The translations under genes were made by a program, and so were the position numbers. Shown here in pieces: positions 25,162 to 34,247 of a DNA stretch of 64,000 nucleotides; position 1 is the first letter of the stretch, and every line of letters starts with the position of its first letter. Source of the stretch: Lachnospiraceae bacterium. GTDB lineage: Bacteria; Bacillota; Clostridia; Lachnospirales; Lachnospiraceae. The notes beneath the pieces were generated by a model. It worked only from the letters and a program-made list of their open reading frames with translations. It ran no database searches and had not been told where the DNA came from. The DNA is taken from the NCBI GenBank assembly GCA_021772075.1, contig JAETNQ010000005.1:37249-101248 (forward strand), read 5' to 3'.

Positions 25162-26478
25162 CTATTTATCCCTATTCAGACAAAAAACGCCTTTCTGAAA
25201 AGAGATCACCCCATCGTCCAAAAGCTGCTGCAGGGATCTCATAATACCGAATTTGGCATGGGGCCAGGTAAGCCCTCCCTGGAAATATACCGCATAAGGA
25301 GGCTTTATGGGGCCGTCTGCGGATAGTTCGATGGAAGAACCGGATACGAAAGCCCCTGCGGCCATGATCACTTTGCTGTCGTATCCCGGCATATCCCACG
25401 GTTCCGGCGTAACGAAGCTGTCTACGGGAGCCGCCGCCTGGATACCCTTGCAAAAAGCGACGATGCCTTCCGGAGAACCGAAAGTAACGGCTTGGATAAT
25501 GTCATGCCGCTCTTCCCTGCCGTCCGGAATCACGGGGAACCCCAGTCCTTCATAGAGGCTGGCCGCAAAAACTGCCCCCTTTAACGCGCTTGCCGTTACG
25601 GTAGGCGCTAAAAACAACCCTTGGTAAAAAGAATTCAGTATACCGAGGGAAGCGCCGACTTCTTTCGCGAGTCCGGGCGATGTCAGACGGCAGGCGGCGT
25701 TTTCCACATATTCTTTTTTGCCTGCGATATAGCCGCCGGTAGGCGCAAGGCCCCCTCCGGGATTTTTGATCAGGGAGCCGACGGCCAGATCGGCTCCTGT
25801 ATCCGTAGGTTCCGTTCGTTCTACAAATTCTCCGTAACAGTTATCCACCATGCAGATCACATCCGGTTTTATTTTTTTAATAAAAGCAATCAATTCACCG
25901 ATCCGCCCGACGGAAAGAGTCGGCCTCGTCTGATAACCTTTGGAACGCTGTATGGTAACCATTTTCGTCTTGCTGTTGATTGCTTTTTTAATATTTTCGT
26001 AGTCAAAGCCGCCGTCTTCCAGCAGATCCACCTGGCGGTAAGTAATGCCGTATTCGGCCAGTGATCCCCTGGAAGGACGGATGCCGATGACTTCCTCCAA
26101 AGTGTCATAAGGTTTTCCCACAGGGGAAAGAAGCTCGTCTCCCGGCCGGAGGCAGCTGGAAAGAGCCAGAGCCAGGGCATGGGTTCCGCAGGTGATCTGC
26201 GGGCGGACGAGAGCGTCTTCCGTATGGAAAATATTGGCGTATACCGCTTCAAGAGTATCTCTTCCCAGATCATTATAGCCGTAGCCTGTCGTTCCAAGCA
26301 GACAGGCTTCGCTCACTTTGGCATCCTGCATGGCTTTGATGACTTTCAACTGGTTATATTCGGCCGTGCTGTCAATTTGCAGAAATCTTTCCCTGAGTTC
26401 TTCCAGTATGCTTTCTCCATAAGATAATACTTCTTTCGATATTCCGAGTGACCGGTAAATTTCATAATTCCTTGACAT
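25162..26478 (-). CDS. YnbB-like PLP enzyme (methionine gamma-lyase/aluminium-resistance family)
   Basis: A 438-residue fold-type I PLP enzyme. The PLP lysine is in GSLIKNPGGG, and the region ITCGTHALALAL marks the cofactor-phosphate loop. The family is named for Arthrobacter aluminium resistance and for B. subtilis YnbB. It resembles Cys/Met-metabolism lyases, but the substrate is not proven. Its first 17 bp overlap the end of miaA, so it belongs to the miaB-mutS-mutL-miaA transcript, which is a familiar association in Firmicutes. Confidence 0.82.
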   Translation of the reverse strand: MSRNYEIYRSLGISKEVLSYGESILEELRERFLQIDSTAEYNQLKVIKAMQDAKVSEACLLGTTGYGYNDLGRDTLEAVYANIFHTEDALVRPQITCGTHALALALSSCLRPGDELLSPVGKPYDTLEEVIGIRPSRGSLAEYGITYRQVDLLEDGGFDYENIKKAINSKTKMVTIQRSKGYQTRPTLSVGRIGELIAFIKKIKPDVICMVDNCYGEFVERTEPTDTGADLAVGSLIKNPGGGLAPTGGYIAGKKEYVENAACRLTSPGLAKEVGASLGILNSFYQGLFLAPTVTASALKGAVFAASLYEGLGFPVIPDGREERHDIIQAVTFGSPEGIVAFCKGIQAAAPVDSFVTPEPWDMPGYDSKVIMAAGAFVSGSSIELSADGPIKPPYAVYFQGGLTWPHAKFGIMRSLQQLLDDGVISFQKGVFCLNRDK

Positions 26479-27466
26479 ATATTTGTTGTTCCTCCGTGTA
26501 TTCTGTCCTGTTTGGATAGATCCCCCTTTTCTCCAGATTGTTGAAAAGAAACGCGAGTATTTTTTCTTCTTCGTAATGGAATTCGTTTTGGGGAACCCAT
26601 ATTACATCCTTTTCCCTCCGAAACCAAGTAAGCTGCCTCTTGGCAAAATGCCGGGTATCTCTTTTGACCAGATAGACGGCGCGTTCCAAAGTAATGTCTC
26701 CTTCCAGGAAGCTGAGGATTTCTTTATACCCAAGCCCCTGCATGGATACCATTTCCTTTGTGCATCCCATTTTTTTTAAGGATGCCACTTCTTCTACCAG
26801 CCCGTCCTTGATCATATGGTCCACCCGTCGGTCGATTCGCTCATAGAGCAGATTCCGGTCATCGGTCAGGACAAAATAGCAGGCGTTGTATGCCGCCTCC
26901 TTTTCGCGTTCGGTTTCATTGTGTTCCGATATTTTCTTTCCGGTCATCTGGTAAAATTCCAATGCGCGGATGACTCTTTTTCTATTATTTTCATGAATGG
27001 CCAATGCTGATTTTTCATCCACCTCTTCCAGCATTTTGTGGAGAAAGGAATTTCCCTTTTTTTCTGCCAGTTTCTCAAGTTCTCTCCGGCAGGCGGCATT
27101 TTCCTCGTTTTCTGTAAAGTCGATATCGTATAAAACAGCCTGGATATAAAATCCTGTTCCTCCTGCTAAAATAGGAATATGGCCTCTTTCATAAATTTCC
27201 CGGATGCATTTTTTGGCTTCTTTTTGAAAAGTCACGACATTAAACTCTTCGGTCGGTTCTAAAATATCGATCAAATGATGGGGAATTCCCTGCATTTCTT
27301 CCGGCAGTATCTTGGCGGAGCCAATATCCATATGCCGGTATACCTGCATGGAATCCGCAGAAATAATTTCTCCGCCGATGGCTTTGGCCAGCTGCAGGGA
27401 TAATATAGTTTTTCCCGCTGCGGTAGGTCCTGTCAAAATGACCAGCGGCTGTTTCTTTTCTGTCAT
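26462..27466 (-). CDS. miaA: tRNA dimethylallyltransferase MiaA
   Basis: A 334-residue MiaA. The P-loop GPTAAGKT is at the N-terminus, followed by ISADSMQVYRHMDIG (catalytic Asp and DSxQ block), AGGTGFY and the C-terminal RQLTWFR. It transfers a dimethylallyl group to A37 of tRNAs. The ATG at 27466 follows AGGAAAATA. The longer frame to 27511 overlaps mutL and lacks homology. MiaB, which acts next on the same base, is encoded three genes upstream. Confidence 0.95.
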   Translation of the reverse strand: MTEKKQPLVILTGPTAAGKTILSLQLAKAIGGEIISADSMQVYRHMDIGSAKILPEEMQGIPHHLIDILEPTEEFNVVTFQKEAKKCIREIYERGHIPILAGGTGFYIQAVLYDIDFTENEENAACRRELEKLAEKKGNSFLHKMLEEVDEKSALAIHENNRKRVIRALEFYQMTGKKISEHNETEREKEAAYNACYFVLTDDRNLLYERIDRRVDHMIKDGLVEEVASLKKMGCTKEMVSMQGLGYKEILSFLEGDITLERAVYLVKRDTRHFAKRQLTWFRREKDVIWVPQNEFHYEEEKILAFLFNNLEKRGIYPNRTEYTEEQQIYVKEL

Positions 27467-27476
27467 AAATATTTTC

Positions 27477-29426
27477 CTATACAATCCTTTTGAATTTCTT
27501 TTCCAGTTCATATTTGCTCATGGAGATAATCGTCGGCCTTCCATGCGGACAGTGGTAGGGATCTTCCAAAGCAAGCAGTTCGTCGATCAATTCTTCCATT
27601 CCGGCGGTGCCAAAGGCCATATTGCCTTTTACGGCAGCCTTGCAAGCCATAGAGGCTATTTTTTGCCGGATAATATCCGGAGTTCCGTTGACAGGGCCTT
27701 CCGACAGTTCATCCAGCAGTTCCGCAAACAGGCTGCCGCCGCTTTGCCCATACAAATCGGAAGGTATGCTTCGGATGGCATATTCATTGCCTCCAAAGGC
27801 TTCTATTTCAAATCCCATTTCCATAAAATATGTTTCATATTCCCGATATACGCTTTCCTCTTTGCCAGAGAGGGTAACAACGATCGGCGGATTCAGCGTC
27901 TGCGGGTATACTTGGTCATTCTTCAGACGTTTCATCAGTTTTTCATATTTTACTTTTTCATGGGCGGCATGCTGGTCGATAATAAAAAGTTTGTCATGAA
28001 AGACAATGAGCCAGTATGTATCAAAGATCTGTCCCATAATGCGGTATTCTTTTCTCGATTCCTTCGTCAGCATCTTTTCCTCAAAAAGATTGACCTGTAC
28101 GGGATTTGAAATGGGTTCGCTCGGAATAACAGGCAGATCATGGCTTTCTCCCTCCTGCGGGATGCTTTCTTCTTTTCGCCCATCCAGAGACACCGCCTTC
28201 CGGTTATCCACAAAAAAGGGTTCTTCTTCCTCTTTGCCGGAAATCTGGTAAGAGTTTTCTTCGGCGACTATTTTTAGGTTTTCTGCTTTTCCGATAGAAA
28301 AAATGCTTTCCTTTCGGGAACGAACCGATTCGAAAGGTTCTGGTATGTTTTCCGCAGGCAGCTTCCGCTCTTGTGAGTACTCTTTTTTTTGCTCCTGTTG
28401 TTCTTTGTTTCCGCCCAGCGTTGCTTCAGGTATCAGTTCCGTAGCATGTAAAGTTTCCCGGATATGGGTTTCAATAAAGTTATATAGCTGCATCTGGTTG
28501 GTAAAACGTACTTCCATTTTTGTAGGATGCACATTGACATCTACCTCTTCGGAGTGGATAGCAAAATGCAGCACGGCAAAAGGGAATTTATGCTGCATCA
28601 AATATCTCCGGTATCCTTCCTCTATGGCTTTTCCGATGATTCCGCTTTTAATAAAGCGGCCATTGACAAAGTAAATTTCAAAATTCCGGTTTGCCCGGTT
28701 GATTTCCGGTTTCCCTAAAAAGCCGTACATGTGAATTCCCTGCTCCTGGATATCCAGAGGGATCAATGCCTTGGAAATGTCCTTTCCATAAATGCGGTAA
28801 ATAATTTCCTGTAAATTGCCGTTTCCTGCCGTATGAAAACGAAGCTGGCCGTTGTTGACATATTTGAAGGAAATATGCGGGTTTGCCAGAGCCATATGCT
28901 CCATCAGATCGGAAATATATCCCCCTTCCGTCTGGGGAGATTTCAAAAATTTTTTTCTGACCGGCGTATTAAAAAAAAGATTCCGCACAAGAATCGTCGT
29001 GCCGCTTGGCGCGCCGATTTCTTCGCTTTCTATTTCCTCCCCGCCCTCGATCAGATAACGGATTCCGGTGAGCGTTTCCGGGGTTTTGGTGATCAGTTCC
29101 ATACGGGATACGGCGGCGATGCTGGAAAGAGCTTCTCCGCGGAATCCCAGGCTGGCGATATGGGAGAGATCTTCGGCGGTATGGATCTTGCTGGTGGCAT
29201 GGCGGACAAAAGCGATGGGAACCTGTTCCCGGTCGATGCCGCATCCATTGTCCGTCACCCGGATAAAGGAGATGCCTCCCTCTTTGATTTCCACCGTCAC
29301 TGCAGACGCTTGGGCATCCACCGCATTTTCCAGCAGTTCTTTTACGACGCTGGCCGGCCTTTCCACCACTTCCCCTGCGGCGATTTTATCTATCGTTTCT
29401 TTGCTCAGTATATGAATCTGCGCCAT
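27477..29426 (-). CDS. mutL: DNA mismatch repair protein MutL
   Basis: A 649-residue MutL. The N-terminal GHKL ATPase has NAVDAQA, DNGCGI and GFRGEAL. A variable Glu/Ser-rich linker occupies about 330-450. The C-terminal endonuclease domain contains the metal-binding motif DQHA-x2-E-x4-E and the zinc-site motif CPHGRP. MutL therefore should nick DNA itself, as expected in bacteria without MutH. It begins 3 bp after the mutS stop codon. Confidence 0.97.
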   Translation of the reverse strand: MAQIHILSKETIDKIAAGEVVERPASVVKELLENAVDAQASAVTVEIKEGGISFIRVTDNGCGIDREQVPIAFVRHATSKIHTAEDLSHIASLGFRGEALSSIAAVSRMELITKTPETLTGIRYLIEGGEEIESEEIGAPSGTTILVRNLFFNTPVRKKFLKSPQTEGGYISDLMEHMALANPHISFKYVNNGQLRFHTAGNGNLQEIIYRIYGKDISKALIPLDIQEQGIHMYGFLGKPEINRANRNFEIYFVNGRFIKSGIIGKAIEEGYRRYLMQHKFPFAVLHFAIHSEEVDVNVHPTKMEVRFTNQMQLYNFIETHIRETLHATELIPEATLGGNKEQQEQKKEYSQERKLPAENIPEPFESVRSRKESIFSIGKAENLKIVAEENSYQISGKEEEEPFFVDNRKAVSLDGRKEESIPQEGESHDLPVIPSEPISNPVQVNLFEEKMLTKESRKEYRIMGQIFDTYWLIVFHDKLFIIDQHAAHEKVKYEKLMKRLKNDQVYPQTLNPPIVVTLSGKEESVYREYETYFMEMGFEIEAFGGNEYAIRSIPSDLYGQSGGSLFAELLDELSEGPVNGTPDIIRQKIASMACKAAVKGNMAFGTAGMEELIDELLALEDPYHCPHGRPTIISMSKYELEKKFKRIV

Positions 29427-29429
29427 ATT

Positions 29430-32108
29430 TTACTCCGTTTCTCTATCTCCTGCCGTACCCTGCCAACGGTTTTTCAATTTATTCTGCAATCGATATAAGG
29501 CATTCAGCGCATCCAGGGGCGTCAGGGTGGTAATATCGATCTCCTTCAGTTCTCTTAGTACATCCTCGTCGCTGACGGTATCAAAAAGGGAGATCTGGGC
29601 CAGATCCACTTCATCATATTGCTTCCGCACAGTTTTTTTGTCCGTTCGTTCTTCCACAATAATGCTTTGCACTTTTTCGGTAATATCGTTGTCGCTCAGT
29701 TGTTCCACGATTTCCTTTGCCCGGTCGATGACCATATCCGGTACTCCTGCCAGCTTGGCGACTTGTATGCCGTAACTCTTATCTGCCCCGCCTTTGATGA
29801 TCTTGCGGAGGAAAACGATATCGTCGCCCTTTTCTTTTACCGCGATGCAATAGTTATTGACGTTGCTCATTTTGCCTTCCAGTTCGGTCAGTTCGTGATA
29901 ATGGGTGGCAAACAATGTTTTGGCACCAAGGTATTTGCGGTTGCTGATATGTTCAATCACCGCCCAGGCGATGCTGAGTCCGTCAAAGGTGGAGGTTCCC
30001 CTGCCGATTTCGTCCAGGACAAGGAGGCTCTTGGGGGTGGCATTGCGCAGGATATTGGCTACTTCATTCATTTCCACCATGAAAGTACTTTGTCCGCTGG
30101 CCAGATCGTCGGAAGCACCTACCCTTGTGAATATCCGGTCAACAATGCCGATATCGGCGCTGGAGGCGGGGACAAAACTTCCGATCTGCGCCATCAGGAC
30201 GATCAGCGCGGTTTGCCGCATATAGGTGGATTTGCCTGCCATATTCGGACCGGTAATGACCGCAATGCAGTTTTTGTTATTATCCAGAAAAGTATCATTG
30301 GCAATAAACATTTCGTTTGCAATCATCTTTTCTACCACGGGATGACGTCCATCTTTAATATGAATCACGCCTTTTTCATTCATTTTAGGACGTACATATT
30401 GATTTCTTTCTGCCGTTACCGAAAGGGAAGCGAATACATCCAGGGCGGCGATTGCCTTTGCTGTCCGTTGGATCCGTTCAATCTCGCCGGCAATGGTATC
30501 CCGGATCTGGCAAAAAATATCATATTCCAAAGAATAGAGTTTATCCTCCGCGTTCAGTATAGTATCTTCCAGCTCTTTCAGGCGCGGGGTTGTATACCGT
30601 TCCGCGTTGGACAGTGTCTGCTTGCGGATATAATCTTCAGGAACCATATTCAAATAAGAATTCGTCACTTCCAGATAGTAGCCGAATACCTTATTAAACT
30701 TAATTCTCAGGTTCTTAATCCCGGTCCGTTCCCTGTCCTCTTCTTCCAGAGCGGCCAGCCAGTTTTTCCCTTGTGTCTTGGCCTGGCGGAGGTTGTCCAC
30801 CGTGGGATCGAAACCATCACGGATCATTCCCCCTTCCCGCACCTGAATCGGCGGATCATCGATAACCGCCCGGTCGATCAGGGAAAAAATATCGGATAGT
30901 CCGTCGATATCCTTTTCGATATTATGAAGAAGTCCGCAGTCCAGATCCTGCAGCACCGTCTTGATATGAGGCAGCATTTCCAGCGAATTACGGAAAGCGA
31001 TCAGGTCTCTCGGGTTTGCCGTTTTATAGCTTACTTTGCCAAGGAGCCGTTCCAGGTCGTAAACAGGATTCAGATATTCCCGGATCTCATCTCTTGCCAC
31101 GGAATGATCGCATAATGTTTCCACGGCGTCCTGCCGCATGAGGATATCCGTCAGATTGATCAAAGGCTGTTCGATATAGCTTCTGAGGGTTCTGGCTCCC
31201 ATCGCAGTCTTTGTTTTATCCAGCACCCATAGCAAAGAACCCCTCTTTTGTTTTTCCCTGAGCGTCTCCGTCAGTTCCAGATTGCGTCTTGTAGAACTGT
31301 CGAGCAGCATATATTTGCTGGTAAGATAGGGATATAAATGCGTAAAATGCGAAAGTGAATTTTTCTGGGTATCATATAAATATTGCAGCAATGCTCCTGC
31401 CGCCGTTATGCCTACCGGAAAATCCTCGATTCCCAAACCGGTCAGGACATGTACGTGGAAATGCCGCATCAGGCATTTTTTGCAGGCATCGTCATCAAAA
31501 TAATGGGCTTCTAACGGATATACGGCGATTTTTAACCGGTTGCGCAGATCGTCAATATCCATGCCGCTTACGGTAAAGGCATCATTGCAGATAATTTCGG
31601 AGGGCATATATTTATTAATCTCATCCAGCAGTTTGCGCAGATCTTCCACCTCCGTCAGATAATAATCCCCGGTGGTGACATCCGCTACAGAAATACCGGT
31701 TTTATTTGGGAAATAAGCAATGCTCATCAAAAAATTATTCCGATTCTCTTCCATGGACTGGACATTCAGATTCGTGCCCGGCGTTACGATGCGGGTTACT
31801 TCCCGCTTTACCAGCCCTTTGGCTTGTTTGGGATCTTCCACTTGTTCACAGATGGCAACTTTGTAACCTTTGGAAACTAATTTCGTCAAATAGCCGTCCA
31901 CTGCGTGATAAGGAATGCCGCACATAGGAGCCCGCTCTTCCAGCCCGCAGTTTTTGCCGGTCAGGGTGATTTCCAATTCCTTCGAAGCGGTCAGCGCATC
32001 GTCAAAGAACATTTCATAAAAATCGCCGAGACGGTAAAAAAGAATACAGTCTTTGTACTCCTGTTTTGTTTCCATATATTGCTGCATCATAGGCGTCAAT
32101 TCTGCCAC
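29430..32108 (-). CDS. mutS: DNA mismatch recognition protein MutS
   Basis: An 892-residue MutS. The mismatch-binding N-terminus has the Phe-x-Glu motif in FYEMFFDDA. The clamp/lever regions follow, then the ATPase with Walker A GPNMAGKST, DEIGRGTST, and THYHEL. The start codon is GTG with GAGGGAAT upstream. MutS recognises mispairs and recruits MutL. It is 30 bp downstream of miaB. Confidence 0.97.
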   Translation of the reverse strand: MAELTPMMQQYMETKQEYKDCILFYRLGDFYEMFFDDALTASKELEITLTGKNCGLEERAPMCGIPYHAVDGYLTKLVSKGYKVAICEQVEDPKQAKGLVKREVTRIVTPGTNLNVQSMEENRNNFLMSIAYFPNKTGISVADVTTGDYYLTEVEDLRKLLDEINKYMPSEIICNDAFTVSGMDIDDLRNRLKIAVYPLEAHYFDDDACKKCLMRHFHVHVLTGLGIEDFPVGITAAGALLQYLYDTQKNSLSHFTHLYPYLTSKYMLLDSSTRRNLELTETLREKQKRGSLLWVLDKTKTAMGARTLRSYIEQPLINLTDILMRQDAVETLCDHSVARDEIREYLNPVYDLERLLGKVSYKTANPRDLIAFRNSLEMLPHIKTVLQDLDCGLLHNIEKDIDGLSDIFSLIDRAVIDDPPIQVREGGMIRDGFDPTVDNLRQAKTQGKNWLAALEEEDRERTGIKNLRIKFNKVFGYYLEVTNSYLNMVPEDYIRKQTLSNAERYTTPRLKELEDTILNAEDKLYSLEYDIFCQIRDTIAGEIERIQRTAKAIAALDVFASLSVTAERNQYVRPKMNEKGVIHIKDGRHPVVEKMIANEMFIANDTFLDNNKNCIAVITGPNMAGKSTYMRQTALIVLMAQIGSFVPASSADIGIVDRIFTRVGASDDLASGQSTFMVEMNEVANILRNATPKSLLVLDEIGRGTSTFDGLSIAWAVIEHISNRKYLGAKTLFATHYHELTELEGKMSNVNNYCIAVKEKGDDIVFLRKIIKGGADKSYGIQVAKLAGVPDMVIDRAKEIVEQLSDNDITEKVQSIIVEERTDKKTVRKQYDEVDLAQISLFDTVSDEDVLRELKEIDITTLTPLDALNALYRLQNKLKNRWQGTAGDRETE

Positions 32109-32138
32109 TGTTATTCCCTCTGCTTTTCTTTAGAATTT

Positions 32139-33629
32139 TTATAGTTCCGCTGTTTCCCCGATGTAATAAAAACCATGGCATTCCTTGAGACGGACGTTGA
32201 CAATCTGTCCGATCAGGGAAGCATCTCCGGGAAAGTGGACAATCGTATTATTGGAAAGCCGTCCGGTGAGCAAGGACTTCTCTTGGAGATTCCTCTCTTC
32301 CACAAGCACAGGCATTGTTTGGCCGTTCCAAAGTGAAACACGGCTTCTTGCAGTATCCTGTACTGTTTTCAGCAGTTTATTAAATCCTTCCTTCACAATC
32401 TCTTCCGGAACCTGTCCGGGCATCGAGGCGGCAGGCGTTCCCGTCCGTTTGGAATAAATAAAGGTAAAGGCGTTATCGAACTGCACTTGTTTTACCACAT
32501 CGATGGTTTCGTCGATATCTTCCATCGTTTCTCCTGGAAAACCGACAATAATATCCGTAGTGATGGCGATATCGGGAATTTCTTTCCTTATTTTTTCCGC
32601 CAGGGCCAGATACTGTTCCTTGGTATAGCGGCGGTTCATAGCCTGCAGGATGCGGGTGGAACCGGATTGGAGGGGAAGATGCAGATGGCGGCATATTTTC
32701 CTGGATTCTTTCATCACCGCTATCAGATCATCCGATAAATCTTTTGGATGGGAAGTCATAAAACGGATCCTTTCGATGCCCTCTATTTTCTCCGCCTCCT
32801 TTAACAGGCTGGCGAAACTCATGGGTTTTGCCAGGTTTTTTCCATAAGAATTTACATTTTGCCCAAGCAGCATGATTTCCACCACGCCGTCGGCCGCTAA
32901 GGTTTTGATCTCCCTTAAAATATCTTCCGGGTTCCGGCTTCTCTCCCTTCCTCTTACATAAGGCACAATGCAGTAGCTGCAGAAATTATTGCAGCCAAAC
33001 ATGATATTGATGCCCGATTTGAAGGGGTATTTGCGTTCCACAGGCAGATTTTCCACAATTTGGTTGGTATCTTTCCATATATCGATCACGGTTCTTTCGG
33101 ACGCAAACATGGTGTATAAGAGTTCTGCAAACTTAAAAATATTGTGGGTGCCAAAGATCAGATCGATAAAGCGGTAGCTTTTCTGAATCTTTTCAATCAC
33201 GCTCTCCTCCTGCATCATGCAGCCGCACAACGCGATTTTCATATGGGGGTTTTTCTTTTTCAAGCCATGCAGGACTCCCAGCCTTCCATATACGCGCTGG
33301 TTGGCGTTGTCACGGACGGTGCAGGTATTGTAAATGACAAGATCCGCCTCTTCGCTGTCTATTGCCGAGTACCCGACGCATTCCAGTATCCCGGACAGTT
33401 TTTCGCTGTCCCTGGCATTCATCTGGCACCCAAAGGTTACCGAACACGCATATAACGGACGTCCAAGACGTTTGCTTTCCGACTGCACGATCTGTCTGCA
33501 TTTTGCCATAAAGTAATATTGACGCTGCGGTTCAAAATCAGGTGGACTGCAAGTAACATCGACCTTATCCAGATCTACGTTCTTTAATTCTTCTGCCTCA
33601 ACATTTTTCAAATCAATATAACAATCCAT
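32139..33629 (-). CDS. miaB: tRNA-2-methylthio-N6-dimethylallyladenosine synthase MiaB
   Basis: A 496-residue radical-SAM methylthiotransferase. An extra ~45-residue N-terminal stretch, usual in Clostridia, precedes the UPF0004 domain with its cysteines (VTFGCQMNARDSE, TCTVRDNA, CGCMMQ). The radical-SAM motif CSYCIVPYVRGRE follows, then a TRAM domain at the end. It adds the methylthio group to i6A37 made by MiaA. It heads the miaB-mutS-mutL-miaA unit and begins 32 bp after the putative antitoxin gene. Confidence 0.96.
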   Translation of the reverse strand: MDCYIDLKNVEAEELKNVDLDKVDVTCSPPDFEPQRQYYFMAKCRQIVQSESKRLGRPLYACSVTFGCQMNARDSEKLSGILECVGYSAIDSEEADLVIYNTCTVRDNANQRVYGRLGVLHGLKKKNPHMKIALCGCMMQEESVIEKIQKSYRFIDLIFGTHNIFKFAELLYTMFASERTVIDIWKDTNQIVENLPVERKYPFKSGINIMFGCNNFCSYCIVPYVRGRERSRNPEDILREIKTLAADGVVEIMLLGQNVNSYGKNLAKPMSFASLLKEAEKIEGIERIRFMTSHPKDLSDDLIAVMKESRKICRHLHLPLQSGSTRILQAMNRRYTKEQYLALAEKIRKEIPDIAITTDIIVGFPGETMEDIDETIDVVKQVQFDNAFTFIYSKRTGTPAASMPGQVPEEIVKEGFNKLLKTVQDTARSRVSLWNGQTMPVLVEERNLQEKSLLTGRLSNNTIVHFPGDASLIGQIVNVRLKECHGFYYIGETAEL

Positions 33630-33661
33630 CTTTTATCCTTTTCTTATCATTTATTGCTCTC

Positions 33662-33853
33662 TTAATCCCAATTTATCGCATCGTGAGAAATTGTCCCGTT
33701 TTTTGCCCTGTCTTTTCGTCCTTCCAAAATTGCTTCTAATTCACCCGGTTCCGGAACTGCCTCCGGAATAAATTTAATGATGACTTTATAAAGAATCTCA
33801 ACATCTTCGTCCGGTACTAACTCTATCAGATTTTTCAGCATTTCTTTACTCAT
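33662..33853 (-). CDS. putative antitoxin of a RelE/ParE-type pair
   Basis: A 63-residue acidic protein. A helical N-terminus (residues 1-35) is followed by a short linker and a tail around AILEGRKDRAKNG, the kind of region antitoxins use to wrap a toxin. An AGGAGGCAAAACG site gives strong translation. It follows the toxin gene by 20 bp, so the order is toxin first, as in HigBA-like modules. No DNA-binding motif is obvious. The assignment rests mainly on the neighbour. Confidence 0.65.
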   Translation of the reverse strand: MSKEMLKNLIELVPDEDVEILYKVIIKFIPEAVPEPGELEAILEGRKDRAKNGTISHDAINWD

Positions 33854-33873
33854 CGTTTTGCCTCCTGAATTTC

Positions 33874-34113
33874 TTACATTCTTTTATATGCCTGTCCTCT
33901 TGGAATAATATTATCAATATATATTGTATCATCTTCTATGGAAAACAGTACTCTTAAATTTCCGACTCTTAAACGATAGCCATTTTCAATCCCCTGTAAC
34001 TTTTTAATATCTCCAAAAGGGATTTTTTCTATGGCTTCTCTCAAACGTTTCTTCGCTAGTTTATCAACAGAATTGACATATTTTACTGCCTTTTTGCTAT
34101 ACTCAATTTTCAA
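33874..34113 (-). CDS. RelE/ParE superfamily toxin
   Basis: A small basic protein with the RelE fold pattern: KIEYSKKAVKYVNS strand-helix, a helix with LAKKRLREAIEKIP, then strands around YRLRVGNLRVLFSIE and a final IYIDNIIPRGQAYK. RelE toxins cut mRNA on the ribosome; ParE relatives poison gyrase. The frame starts at GTG 34158. The TTG at 34113 is preferred because GAAGG lies about 10 bp upstream and the family N-terminus begins there. A consensus promoter lies upstream. The mRNA-interferase type is inferred. Confidence 0.75.
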   Translation of the reverse strand: MKIEYSKKAVKYVNSVDKLAKKRLREAIEKIPFGDIKKLQGIENGYRLRVGNLRVLFSIEDDTIYIDNIIPRGQAYKRM

Positions 34114-34186
34114 ATGCTTCTTACCTTCTCTTTCTCGTGTTCGGTGTTCATCTGTCACCCGAAAGCCGCGACTGACATGCCTTGTT

Positions 34187-34215
34187 ATTATACTTCAAGC
34201 CTATTTTTTTTTCAA
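34187..34215 (-). promoter_or_regulatory. sigma-A promoter of the toxin-antitoxin pair
   Basis: On the minus strand TTGAAA (plus 34210-34215) and TATAAT (34187-34192) are separated by 17 bp. A run of nine A just after the -35 gives an A-tract. It drives the toxin and antitoxin genes and possibly miaB beyond them. Confidence 0.75.
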
Positions 34216-34247
34216 GGGGAATGAAAACCGGATCATAAAAATCAATT

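Noticed and set aside
29619..30899. 426-residue plus-strand open frame opposite mutS
   Set aside because: It lies fully inside mutS on the other strand, has no RBS, and its composition follows the mutS codon pattern; a shadow frame.
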